Assembly (NCBI GenBank): GCA_012295225.1
Contig: WMKK01000009.1
Span: 207,909 to 271,908 of the forward strand
Origin: Ostreococcus mediterraneus
Lineage: Eukaryota; Chlorophyta; Mamiellophyceae; Mamiellales; Bathycoccaceae
Length of the DNA stretch: 64,000 nucleotides
Reading direction: 5' to 3'
Shown here: positions 54,039 through 63,561 of the stretch, in pieces
Layout of the letters: each line of letters starts with the position of its first letter
Numbering within the stretch: the first letter of the stretch is position 1
Position numbers and translations under genes: made by a program
The notes under the pieces: generated by a model
Seen by the model: only the letters and a program-made list of their open reading frames with translations
Databases searched by the model: none
Told to the model about the DNA's origin: nothing

Positions 54039-56455
54039 ATGTCAACGACGATGATGATGAAAGTCGCGAATTGTCCGAGTCAGGTGCGTCAAAGCGAGCA
54101 GTTTGCTGCGTCTTGTGCGCGCGAATCGTCCCGAGCGCGACGACGTCATCGCGCACGGCGCGGGTGAGCTGGAGAGAATTGGATGGTGCATAGTTGTTGA
54201 GATCTTCAGCTCCTTGTTGTGTTCGCGTGCGTGGCGACTGACGAGATGTGTATGACGCGTTCTCGCGTGCGTAGGACTTGGCGTTGACGAATTACGCGTT
54301 CGTGAGCGCGGCAGACGCTGGGACGTTGGTACCGTACATAGAGATTGGTGACTGTGTGTTTTCGGTGAAACCGCACGCGGATGTCTCGCCTGGCTGCGTG
54401 GCGTTGAACGGCGTGCAACGGAAACAATTGCGCGTAAGTACCGGAGATGGTGTGAAAGTGTCTACCTATACACCACCGAGTGCGGAGTTTACGTGCGCGG
54501 GAATTACGGTGGAGTTGGAGTTCACGCGCGCGTCGTATGGGGCGAGTTTATTGGCGCGAGGCGAGCACGAGGAAGTGCGCGCGGATGATATGACGGCGAT
54601 TTTTCATCGAACATTCAGTTCGCAAGTGCTCACGATTGGTCAGAAAGTTGCGGTGGAATATTGTGGGCAGAATTATTTAATTACGTTGAATCATTTGATG
54701 GTTGATGGTGCGAGAGAAGGCGTGACGACTTTGAGAGGAATGTTTACGCCGAGCACAGCGGTGGCATACGATGCATCTTCCAATAGCGGAATTAAGATTG
54801 CTGGGCAAAAGGCGGCGGTCATGAACACTGCGTTGTTTAAGAGCAAAGATTTCAGTTTCTCAAAGCTCGGTATTGGGGGTCTGGATAAGCAGTTTGAGGA
54901 TATTTTTAGACGCGCGTTTAGTTCACGCATTTTTCCGCAAAGCGTCGTGCAACGACTCGGGATAAAGCACGTCAAGGGTATGTTACTTCATGGTCCCCCG
55001 GGTACGGGTAAGACTTTAATTGCGAGGCAAATTGGAAAAATGTTAAATGGTAAAGAGCCTAAGATTGTGAACGGGCCGGAAGTGATGTCTAAGTATGTTG
55101 GGCAGTCAGAGGAGAATGTCCGTGCATTATTCGCCGACGCGGAAGCCGAATACAAGGCGCGCGGTGATGATAGTGAATTGCACATTATTATCTTTGATGA
55201 AATTGATGCAGTATGTAAATCAAGAGGGAGCGTTTCGAGTGGAACTGGTGTGCACGATTCCATCGTCAACCAGCTTCTCACAAAGATTGATGGCGTCGAC
55301 GCGTTGAACAATATTTTGTTAATCGGTATGACCAACAGAAAAGATATGCTCGATGAAGCAGTTTTGCGTCCGGGGCGTCTTGAAGTTCATATAGAAATTG
55401 GTTTACCAGACGAAGCTGGTCGTGTGCAGATTTTGAACATTCACTCGAACAAGATGAGCGAAAATGAATTCCTTGGCGGCGACGTCGACGTCGTAGAGTT
55501 GGCAAAACGTACTGGAAACTTTAGCGGTGCCGAGATCGAAGGTTTAGTGAAATCTGCGGTTTCGTTCGCGTTGACGAGACAAGTGGATATGAATGATATT
55601 GGGGCACCTATTGACGAAGAAAATATCAAGGTGACGATGGCTGACTTTGAACTGGCATTGCTCGAAGTGAAGCCCGCATTCGGGGCGTCGACGGATTTGT
55701 TCGAGCGCTGCTTACTCAATGGAATGATTCCGTACGGTCAAAAGTATACTAAGCTCGTGTCCACACTTCAGTCATTAGTAGAACAAGTTCGTGTGTCGGA
55801 TAAGACGCCCATGTTGACGTGCTTGCTCGAAGGTGGAGCGGGAAGCGGGAAAACCGCCATGGCGGCTACGATTGCCATCAAATCCCAGTTCCCGTTCACA
55901 AAGCTTCTCACCGCCGATGGCTTTATCGGCGCCTCTGAGGTAGCCAAGTGTCAAGCGTTGGCAAAGTTGTTCGACGACGCTTACAAATCGCCTGTATCTT
56001 TGATTGTTTTGGATGATATTGAGCGCTTGCTCGAGTACGTCTCCATCGGACCGCGTTTTAGCAATGTCGTCTTACAAGCGCTTTTAGTGTTGCTCAAGCG
56101 ACAACCCCCACCAGGACGCAAGCTCTTTGTCATCGGCACCACATCGTTGCCTATAGTCTTTGAAGAAATGGGCCTCAACCAGGCGTTCAACGTGTCTTTA
56201 CACGTCCCCATGTTATCCTTGGGCGAAACCACCGAAGTGTTGACGCAACTCAACGCCTTCGCGAGCGATGAAATCCCTCAAGCGTGCCAAGCGCTCGAGG
56301 CACTGATGGGCGACCAAGTCCCCATCAAGCGTCTATTCATGCTTCTAGAAATGGCCCGACACGGTCACGAATCACACGACGACACTATGGATGTCGACGC
56401 ATCCCCGCTCGCTCTGCACCGCTGGGTCGAAGTCTTGCGCGATCTCACGCAATAA
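54039..56455 (+). CDS. NSF: N-ethylmaleimide-sensitive factor NSF/Sec18 (2 exons)
   Basis: Exon 1 (54039-54083, MSTTMMMKVANCPSQ) and exon 2 (54275-56455) join in phase 0 across a 191 bp intron (GTGCGT...TAG). They give 741 aa, the usual NSF length. The N domain begins DLALTNYAFVS. The D1 AAA+ ring has [20 protein letters not shown], Walker B IIFDEIDAVC and LRPGRLEVHIEI. The D2 ring has EGGAGSGKTAMAATI and LIVLDDIERLLEY. NSF with alpha-SNAP disassembles SNARE complexes in the secretory pathway. Exon 2 alone has no ATG near its start, which is why exon 1 is required. Confidence 0.95.
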
Positions 56456-56680
56456 AACAAAACATCCCCCTGAGCGCGCACGCGACGCACGTAAACGCGC
56501 ACCTAGGTAATATCATCAAACACACACACGCACGCACGCACAAACACATATACTGACTCAATTACAATCTACTACGTCAAACCGCGCGCGCCAAAGTCCA
56601 CCCTCGTCGCCCTCGCGATCCTCCTCCTCATCCGCGGCGTCACCCACCATCACCCACCAGCCCACATCGCGCGCGCGAGA

Positions 56681-56800
56681 TCACTTCCCGAACAACCCAG
56701 TGAACCCATTGACGACGACGCCGTACCCCAACCCGACGACCACGGCCCCGGCGCGCATCACCGCCGCTAAACTCGACTTTCCACTGTACGGTCCAGACAT
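56681..56800 (-). CDS. Tiny ATP-synthase subunit e-like protein (39 aa)
   Basis: A 40-codon frame from ATG 56800 to TGA 56681 reads MSGPYSGKSSLAAVMRAGAV, followed by VVGLGYGVV and ending in FTGLFGK. The start GPYSGxS(T/S)LA and the GxGYG helix motif match, from memory, the small plant mitochondrial ATP-synthase E-type proteins, which have one membrane helix with a GxxxG dimer motif. Land-plant forms have a longer Lys/Ala tail, so this copy is short. It is convergent with NSF and divergent from the Mpv17 gene. Its size means it is easily missed by automatic annotation. Confidence 0.6.
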   Translation of the reverse strand: MSGPYSGKSSLAAVMRAGAVVVGLGYGVVVNGFTGLFGK

Positions 56801-57043
56801 TTGTTTTTTCGTTCGCAGCGTCGCACAGTGACGAGCTCACCCCGGGCTCACCCCGTTCGCCATCGCGCCTCGCCGCGCGCGCGCGACGGACTGCTGGAGA
56901 ATACGCATCCCTACCGCACGCGACGCCGCGCGAGCGCAAAAGGGCGAGCGAGCGCGCGAGCGAGGGTGATTTTCTCGGCGTCGTTTGAACTCGCACCCAT
57001 CCGCGCGCGCGCTTGAGCATCATTCTCTGACGCGCGCGGTGCG

Positions 57044-58036
57044 ATGATGGGGGTTGTGATGCACGGATGCCAACGCGGTGCGGTGGCGGTGATGGCGGTG
57101 GCGACGCGCGGCGCGGGTGGCGCGCGCAGGGCGGCGGGCGCGGGGCGAGGGAGCGCGCGCGCGGCGATGCCGTTGGTGCGTTCGAAGAGTGCGAGCGATG
57201 CGAGCGGTGCGGGCGCGCGGGCGGGGGGGGGCGCGCGATGCGGCGTTCGGGGTGCGTTTGGTGAAGTTCGTGCGTTCGCGCGCGCGAGTGCGGGTGGGGT
57301 GGCGCGCGGGACGACGACGACGACGACGACGACGCGGAGAGGAGCGGCGACGACGGCGCGAGGCGGAGGGAGTAACAACGCCGGCGGTGGTGGAAACGGT
57401 GGTGGTGGCGGAGGCGGAGGTGGAAGTGGAGGCAATAACGATGGAGGAAGTGGTTCGTCGAACGGTAGCTCGTCGTTGTGGGGGGCGTACTTGCAAGCGT
57501 TGGAGAAGCATCCGTTGGCGACGAAGTGCGCGACGAGCGGCTTTTTAAACGCGCTCGGTGACTTGTTCGCACAATTCATGTTTGATGACGCCGCGAATAA
57601 GGGCGTTGACTTTAGACGAGCTGGCGTGTTTACGTTCCTCGGAGCCGTGCTCGTCGGTCCAGCCTTGCATTTGTGGTACGGAACGCTCGGGAAGCTCGTC
57701 ACCGTCAAGGGGAGCGCTGGCGCCGCGATTAGTTTGATCTTGGATCAAGGTGTGTTCGCGCCGGCGTTCTTGTGTGTCTTCCTCTCGTCGTTGTTTACTA
57801 TTGAGGGCATGCAAGACCAAATCGTGCCCAAGTTGAAGCAAGACTTTGCGTCAACCGTCGTGGCGAACTGGAAGATTTGGATTCCGTTTCAGTTCTTAAA
57901 CTTCCGCTTCGTTCCTTTGAACTTGCAAGTCGCCGCAGCGAATGTCGTGGCGTTGCTATGGAACACGTACCTTTCTTGGGCGTCTCACAAGACTGTAGTC
58001 GAAGTTGCCCCGGCTGGAGGCAAGGCGAAAAAGTAA
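57044..58036 (+). CDS. Mpv17/PMP22-family membrane protein
   Basis: The frame from ATG 57044 gives 330 aa. The first 140 residues are low-complexity (Ala/Arg/Ser, an 8-Thr run, then long Gly/Asn/Ser tracts) and may contain an organelle signal. The Mpv17 domain starts at LWGAYLQALEKHPLATKCAT and continues with FLNALGDLFAQFMFDD, LVGPALHLWYGTLGKLV, and the family signature NWKIWIPFQFLNFRFVPLNL near the C-terminus. Four membrane helices are expected. Homologues are in peroxisomes, inner mitochondrial membranes or plastids, and the location here is open. The true start may be further downstream. Confidence 0.87.
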   Translation: MMGVVMHGCQRGAVAVMAVATRGAGGARRAAGAGRGSARAAMPLVRSKSASDASGAGARAGGGARCGVRGAFGEVRAFARASAGGVARGTTTTTTTTRRGAATTARGGGSNNAGGGGNGGGGGGGGGSGGNNDGGSGSSNGSSSLWGAYLQALEKHPLATKCATSGFLNALGDLFAQFMFDDAANKGVDFRRAGVFTFLGAVLVGPALHLWYGTLGKLVTVKGSAGAAISLILDQGVFAPAFLCVFLSSLFTIEGMQDQIVPKLKQDFASTVVANWKIWIPFQFLNFRFVPLNLQVAAANVVALLWNTYLSWASHKTVVEVAPAGGKAKK

Positions 58037-58111
58037 ACTTCGTGCGCGCAAATAAACAGTTTGAATATTTTAAACAATTGAGCTGCTACCGGTAATAACC
58101 TAATAAACCAT

Positions 58112-59308
58112 CTAAATCGTCGCCCCCGAGCAAGACGACCCCGACCCCGCGGTACATCCAAAGCAATGATTGTCGGCGACGATGTGCTCGCCCACGATAT
58201 CGTCGATGGTTTCCAAGTCAAAAATTGTCTTGCCACTGCGCAGCGGCATGTCAAGTTGCTGGTTAAAATCGCAGTCGTACAATCGACCATCCCAAGATAC
58301 GCTGACTAAATCTCTGCACATCACCCCCGCTGATGCCGCGACGTTGAAATTTTCCACCAAAAGGCTCATGTACTCGCTCATCTTGCCCTCACGGTGCAAG
58401 TAGTCTGCAAAGCGCTTGATGGGCATATTCGTCAGCGTGTAGAGTCGACTAAAAGAAATTCCCCACGTATCCTGCAACTCACTTCGGTACGCAATTTCAA
58501 GCTTTTCTTGCGCCGGAGGTAAGAACGCACCACCGGGATTGTACATCAAATCGAGCTCTAAGCCCGTACCTTCGACGCCGTAGCCCACCGCGTTCAAGTC
58601 TTTCAACGCCGCGATGGAGCGTTCAAATACACCTTTCCCTCGTTGGGCATCAGTATTCGCCTCACTATAACACGGTAACGATGCTACAACTTTAACTTTA
58701 TTCTCTGCCAAAAACGACGCTAAATCCTCTTGCCCATCTTCGTACAAAACAGTTAAATTACACCTATCGATGACCTCCACGCCGAGCGCTCGTGCCTCGC
58801 GCACAAGATACCTAAACTCTTCGTGCATTTCCGGCGCACCACCTGTGAGATCCAGCATCTTAACTCCGGGTGAATTCTTGAGCACTCTAACGATCGCCTC
58901 CGCGGTGTCATGCGTCATCATCTCCGTACGCAGCGGTGAGCTCTCCACGTGACAGTGCGCGCACGCCTGGTTACAAAACAAACCAATATTCACTTGTAAA
59001 ATAGTCGTCGGCTCACGCACTAACGCCCGCCCGCCGCGCTCATCGAGCACGGTTTCAAACGCCGGAACACCGAGGTCATCGAGAGCCCGCCGACGGCGCG
59101 CGCGTTCTTCCTTGGTCAACGCGCGTTGGCCGAGGTCTTTTAATCTTTGCTGCGCGAGGAGAAACTCGTCGTCGCCCTTCATGGCTTCGAGTGTCTCGGG
59201 AATGAGCGAGCGATTACTTGAGGACGGCGATGCATACGTGCGCGTACGCGTGCGTCGCGTGACTCCATGCGATGGCGCAGCGATGGCCAGGCGTGGGGTA
59301 AGAATCAT
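58112..59308 (-). CDS. ARSS: ArsS-type radical SAM protein (arsenosugar biosynthesis family)
   Basis: The protein has 398 aa. After a short presequence, QVNIGLFCNQACAHCHVESS holds the radical SAM cluster motif CxxxCxxC (Cys112, 116, 119), followed by LDLTGGAPEMHEEFRYLV. The C-terminal domain shows DLMYNPGGAFLPP, DCDFNQQLDMPL and a Cys-rich end HCFGCTAGSGSSC, typical of the ArsS family. In bacteria and algae the family is linked to arsenosugar synthesis next to ArsM; no ArsM is in this window. The basic N-terminal 25 residues suggest organelle import. The enzyme role is inferred from the family. Confidence 0.88.
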   Translation of the reverse strand: MILTPRLAIAAPSHGVTRRTRTRTYASPSSSNRSLIPETLEAMKGDDEFLLAQQRLKDLGQRALTKEERARRRRALDDLGVPAFETVLDERGGRALVREPTTILQVNIGLFCNQACAHCHVESSPLRTEMMTHDTAEAIVRVLKNSPGVKMLDLTGGAPEMHEEFRYLVREARALGVEVIDRCNLTVLYEDGQEDLASFLAENKVKVVASLPCYSEANTDAQRGKGVFERSIAALKDLNAVGYGVEGTGLELDLMYNPGGAFLPPAQEKLEIAYRSELQDTWGISFSRLYTLTNMPIKRFADYLHREGKMSEYMSLLVENFNVAASAGVMCRDLVSVSWDGRLYDCDFNQQLDMPLRSGKTIFDLETIDDIVGEHIVADNHCFGCTAGSGSSCSGATI

Positions 59309-59379
59309 GCTGGCGATGCGTCGAGGACTGCGGCTTGGGAGCGTGACGGATGGACAGATGCTACAAAGGCTAAAATTGG

Positions 59380-61335
59380 CTATTTTCCAGGTGTCTCGTA
59401 CGCGGTGACCACGCGCGGGCCTTGATGAAGGTTGAATTTTGTCTCCAGAGACGCTTTCACCGGGGTTTGCCTTGACTTGATCATGGAAATTTCCACTTCA
59501 ATTTCCTTCAAGCGCTGCGCCGACGACGGCAGTTTAGCAAAGGCAGCTCCGCCCGTGAGATTGGTCACACGATTCCAACTCGCGCCCTTATTACTCGGAG
59601 TGAACGCTTGGGGACTTCCACCGCGAAGAGTTTTATGCAAATCGAGCGTGGCGGTGAGTTGACGGCGCCAACCTTCATCCTTGCACTGCGGCGTATCATG
59701 CGTTGAAGAAGGCGCCGGCGACGCGCTGGATGTATTTTTTGACGCCGAAAGCTGACCGTGGAGATCGTGCTTTTCTACTCTAAGACGTTGTAGCTCAACG
59801 TTGGCGTCGCGTTGTGCTTGAATGGAGCGCAGCACACTCGCCTCAGCGTCCGCGGTGAAATCCGCAATAGTTTGTTTCGCCAACTCCATATGAGAGATGT
59901 TGCGCTCGAGCTCGATTCGTCGGCGCCTCTCTTCATGCAGCTCATATTCGAGCTCTTGCGTCTTCACGTGAGCACCATGCACCAATGACGCTTGTTTCTG
60001 AGCTTCAATGGCAGCATCTCTCGCCGCCGCGGTCTGCTTTGACATTTCAGTCGCGTATTCTTCGATTCGCGCCGCGCACGTCGCGCGCAGCTCCTCCTTC
60101 TCCGCCAAAGCAGCGCGTTCCGCATCACCGAGTCTGCCGACTAGGCGTTCGACTTCAATCTTAACCTGCTTGAGCTCAGTTTCGAACATTTTAGCCCGAT
60201 TGATAGCTTCGGTGCGGTCCTGTAACGCGATTGCGAGCTCTTTGGAACTCGTTCCTTCGCGCATTGATTTCATGTCAATCATTTGCTCGAGTTCATCCAC
60301 GCGAGCTTCTCTCTCAAAGCTCTCGTTCGTCTTCTTCAGTAAATCCTCCGTCAGTTTGACATTTTCATCACGTGCCGCTCGCAAATGTGCCAGCGTCAAA
60401 TTCAAGTGCGTCTCTGCCGTGGACCGAGCCGATTCTACGACGGCTAGTTCGCGCCGCAGCTCTCCGAGCGCCAAAGACGACGACGCCTCTGACGACGACC
60501 CGTCGTTATTCGATAACGCTGCAACCTCATTTTTCGCATGCGCACAAAGTACTTCCGCTGCTTCTGCTCGCCGCACCGCACTGTCTCGTGCAGCTTTCAT
60601 CTCTTGCACATTCGCGCGGAGTTCTTCGTTTTCTTTTGTGAGCACGGATTCGAGCGAGCGATATCGCTCCAATTTCCGCGCATGCTCCGCAACGTCATCG
60701 GCCAATCGCGCACTTCGCGACTGATGGTACTCCAAAGTTTTTGCCATATTTCTCAGCTTGATTTCATAGCTCGCAATCTCCCGGCGATCGATAGCATCGC
60801 CGTCGTCGACGCCGTCCCGCGCTTTGAGCGCCTCCTCAGCCGCGCGCAACGCATCCGACAACAACGCATTCTCTTCCCGTAAATCTCGAACCAGCGCCGA
60901 AGACGCCATCGCTCCATTATTCTGAGTACTTACATGTTGATGTTCGGTGACATCCCGTCGCGCGCGCGAGCCGACGTGCGTCTCGATTGCGTCTCGCAAC
61001 GACGTCGCCTCGCTCGCACGCGCGCATCGCAGTCGAATCACCCTCTGTCCACCTTGAATCGCCACCTGGAGCACCACTTCGCGCGCGTGCGGATCAAAGC
61101 TCATGTTTACCACCGATGCGCACGGGAACTTACCCAGCAATGCCGTCTTCAGCGCGCCCGGCGTCGGTTGCGCTCGTGTTGATGGTGATGATGAAGTCGC
61201 AGTCGATGCCAGCGGCGTCTCCACCTCCGCGGTCGCGCCTAGCACGCGATCGATGCGTATCCCACGCGACGTGACTTCAACGCTCGCGTCTACCGCGCTC
61301 GCGTTCGCGCCGACGACGGCGCATGCGAAGCGCAT
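59380..61335 (-). CDS. Long coiled-coil protein, unrecognised
   Basis: From ATG 61335 (MRFACAVVG) the protein has 651 aa. Residues 1-120 appear folded (FPCASVVNMSFDPHAREVVL). Residues about 140-560 are almost continuous coiled coil: LVRDLREENALLSDALRAAE, ENEELRANVQEMKAARDSAV, YELHEERRRRIELERNISHM. The C-terminal 80 residues are basic and Ser/Thr-rich. Such proteins are usually cytoskeletal or Golgi/centrosomal scaffolds. Ostreococcus has no flagellum, so a spindle or trafficking role is more likely. No specific family is recognised. Its start is 170 bp from the divergent gene at 61505. Confidence 0.75.
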   Translation of the reverse strand: MRFACAVVGANASAVDASVEVTSRGIRIDRVLGATAEVETPLASTATSSSPSTRAQPTPGALKTALLGKFPCASVVNMSFDPHAREVVLQVAIQGGQRVIRLRCARASEATSLRDAIETHVGSRARRDVTEHQHVSTQNNGAMASSALVRDLREENALLSDALRAAEEALKARDGVDDGDAIDRREIASYEIKLRNMAKTLEYHQSRSARLADDVAEHARKLERYRSLESVLTKENEELRANVQEMKAARDSAVRRAEAAEVLCAHAKNEVAALSNNDGSSSEASSSLALGELRRELAVVESARSTAETHLNLTLAHLRAARDENVKLTEDLLKKTNESFEREARVDELEQMIDMKSMREGTSSKELAIALQDRTEAINRAKMFETELKQVKIEVERLVGRLGDAERAALAEKEELRATCAARIEEYATEMSKQTAAARDAAIEAQKQASLVHGAHVKTQELEYELHEERRRRIELERNISHMELAKQTIADFTADAEASVLRSIQAQRDANVELQRLRVEKHDLHGQLSASKNTSSASPAPSSTHDTPQCKDEGWRRQLTATLDLHKTLRGGSPQAFTPSNKGASWNRVTNLTGGAAFAKLPSSAQRLKEIEVEISMIKSRQTPVKASLETKFNLHQGPRVVTAYETPGK

Positions 61336-61504
61336 GACGACGTCGAAGAGCGACGGTGAGTGGCGATGATGACCGCAGTCAACCGCACGCGACGCGACGC
61401 GAGCGAGCGAGCGAGCGCAGACAAAGCCGCGCGCGCGCGTGCGCGCGCGCGCGTCATCGCGCGTCATCGTTCGTCACTCGTCTCTGGAGACATAGACGGC
61501 GTCG

Positions 61505-62668
61505 ATGACGACGACGACGACGACGATGATGATGTTTCGTGCCGTTATGCCCGCCGCGCATGCGAACGTATCGACGCCGGTCGGAGGCTCTGGACGCGGT
61601 GAACGTCGCGTGAAAGCATCCATGGCGTTATTTCAAAACGTGCACGCGAACGTTCGGGCGAGTTCGGCGCGCGTGCGCGCGCGTGAGGTGCACAGAAGAA
61701 GCGGGGCGACTCGAGCGCGTTTCGACGACGACGACGACGACGACGGGGTGTATAGCGATCGAGACCGTGCGTCGGGTCGACGCGCGCAAAAAGAGCGCAT
61801 TAAAGCGGCTGTGAATAGAAATGACGACGGGGAGTCCATGCGAGATGCGTTTTTGGATGGTGCAGAGGTGTTTGCGCTGACGGCGGCAGTTGGGGTGAAG
61901 GCGCGCGCGGCGTACGTAGAGCGACGAAACGTAGCGGTAGCGACGCGTACGGGCACACCCGTACCACCGCGAGCGGCGATTTCGACGTTTGGCGATTTCC
62001 CACTCTACGTCGCGGTCGTGGCGGGGACGTTACTTAGGAGAATAGGGAAGAGTAGGGACGCGGCGAGCGTCGGGGCGTTGCGCGGGGTGCCGAGCTCCGT
62101 CGCCGCGCGCATCGCCATGCTAGAGCAAGCGAATGACAGCGTGGTAGAAGTATCGAGACGCACGGCACGAGATGTTTCTAGAGTAGGGACGCGCTTGAGA
62201 CTCACTCGACGAGAATTGTCACCGCCGTTACGTAAAGTACAAGCGGAGACCAAGGAGAACGCGCAAATTCTCGCTGCCGTCGCGCAGCGCATCGAACTCC
62301 TCGAAGCCGAGCTCGTGGATGGACAATCCACGATGTCTGGCCTGCACACCGTCAGCTCAAAGCAGTTCGAAGTGCTATCCAAGGCGATATCAGACCTGAA
62401 ACAATCACAAGCCGAACTCGAGGCGCGTTTGATTGAGGTGAAAATCGACGCCGGCGCCGTGAAATTTGAAGACCAACTCGTGCGAGACGAAGAAACAATC
62501 TCCTCTCGCAACACCGACGATGCGGCGACAACAATCAAAAAGGTCAAAAAGGTAGACTTTAGCACAAGCCCCAACGCCGTCCGCACAAAAGACGACGACG
62601 GTGACGACGACGACGACGACAGTCGACGCGACGACGGTTTCATCCGCTACCCGCGCCGAAGCGAATAG
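61505..62668 (+). CDS. Plastid-looking protein with membrane segment and coiled coil, unrecognised
   Basis: The product (387 aa) starts with a Thr/Met run, then a transit-type Ala/Arg/Val/Ser region. A helical segment (MRDAFLDGAEVFALTAAVGV) is followed by FPLYVAVVAGTLLRRIGKS, which could span a membrane. Residues about 230-320 form a coiled coil (AAVAQRIELLEAELVDGQST). The tail is strongly acidic, with Asp runs from a GAC repeat. There is no recognised family. Codon use and frame length support a gene. ATGs at 61526-61547 are alternative starts. Confidence 0.6.
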   Translation: MTTTTTTMMMFRAVMPAAHANVSTPVGGSGRGERRVKASMALFQNVHANVRASSARVRAREVHRRSGATRARFDDDDDDDGVYSDRDRASGRRAQKERIKAAVNRNDDGESMRDAFLDGAEVFALTAAVGVKARAAYVERRNVAVATRTGTPVPPRAAISTFGDFPLYVAVVAGTLLRRIGKSRDAASVGALRGVPSSVAARIAMLEQANDSVVEVSRRTARDVSRVGTRLRLTRRELSPPLRKVQAETKENAQILAAVAQRIELLEAELVDGQSTMSGLHTVSSKQFEVLSKAISDLKQSQAELEARLIEVKIDAGAVKFEDQLVRDEETISSRNTDDAATTIKKVKKVDFSTSPNAVRTKDDDGDDDDDDSRRDDGFIRYPRRSE

Positions 62669-62951
62669 CCACTTTCCATTCGCGCCCTGCGTTCCGCCAC
62701 CCCACGTGTGATACCATAAAACCACACAATCATCACTCCACTTTCCCCAGTCGCGTTGTTATCGTCGTCACCCTCACCCACACGCACGCCCATCGACGAG
62801 TATGAGTATCGCGCACACGCGTCCCGACGATAACCTCGTCCAGTCAGCACACGAGTGTGTGACGTCACGCCTCGGCACTCGACGCCTCGCGCGCGAACCC
62901 GTTGCCCAGCGCGCGCCCCACAGACGACAACGCGTGACGACAGAGATATCG

Positions 62952-63338
62952 ATGATGCACGCCCACGCGACGCACGCACGCACGGCGATCGCGACGACGC
63001 ATTCGTGCGCGCACCCGCGCCCCAGCGCCCAGCGCCAAGCGGTGGTCGTTCGCGCGAAAAACGACATCGATCGCGCCACTGGGTACATCGGTAAGGATAA
63101 CAGTGGGAGCGGGAACATTTTTGCCATCGAACCGAGGCAGTTGTACACCGAAAGCCCGACGAGCGATAAGTACGCGAAGAAAGGTTTGGGTGGGATCGGC
63201 GGTCTCGCCGTAGCCGCGGCGGTGATCGGAGGCGTGGTATTCGCCACGACCTCGCTCACGGGGTTCGAGGAGGCGAATAATGAGTTTGCGAATTATAATG
63301 GGCAGTCGGTGTCGTATTACGAGACGCAGTTTAAGTAA
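62952..63338 (+). CDS. Small single-pass plastid/thylakoid-like protein
   Basis: From the ATG pair at 62952 the protein has 128 aa. Residues 1-35 are His/Ala/Thr/Arg-rich, consistent with a transit peptide ending near VVVRAKNDIDRATG. The mature part has NSGSGNIFAIEPRQLYTESP, a glycine-rich membrane helix (GLGGIGGLAVAAAVIGGVVF), and a short polar C-terminus with NYNGQSVSYYETQFK. The layout is that of small photosystem or thylakoid assembly proteins, but I cannot name it. An in-frame ATG at 62802 would add 50 residues without protein character. Confidence 0.65.
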   Translation: MMHAHATHARTAIATTHSCAHPRPSAQRQAVVVRAKNDIDRATGYIGKDNSGSGNIFAIEPRQLYTESPTSDKYAKKGLGGIGGLAVAAAVIGGVVFATTSLTGFEEANNEFANYNGQSVSYYETQFK

Positions 63339-63561
63339 ATGATGACGACGACGGGGGCGATACGCGATATGAATTGCTTTGTAATGATAACGACGGTGAC
63401 AACCATCTCGACGAGCCCTTGATAGAGCGCCTCGCGGTGGTCTTGCATGATCACGCGCTGTGCGCTCGCAGTGACGCGCGCCAGAACGTCGAGCGGGGCG
63501 TGGACGACGCGCAGGGCGACGGTGGGCGCGCGACGGGCGTCTCGCGAGGCGACGAGCGCCA

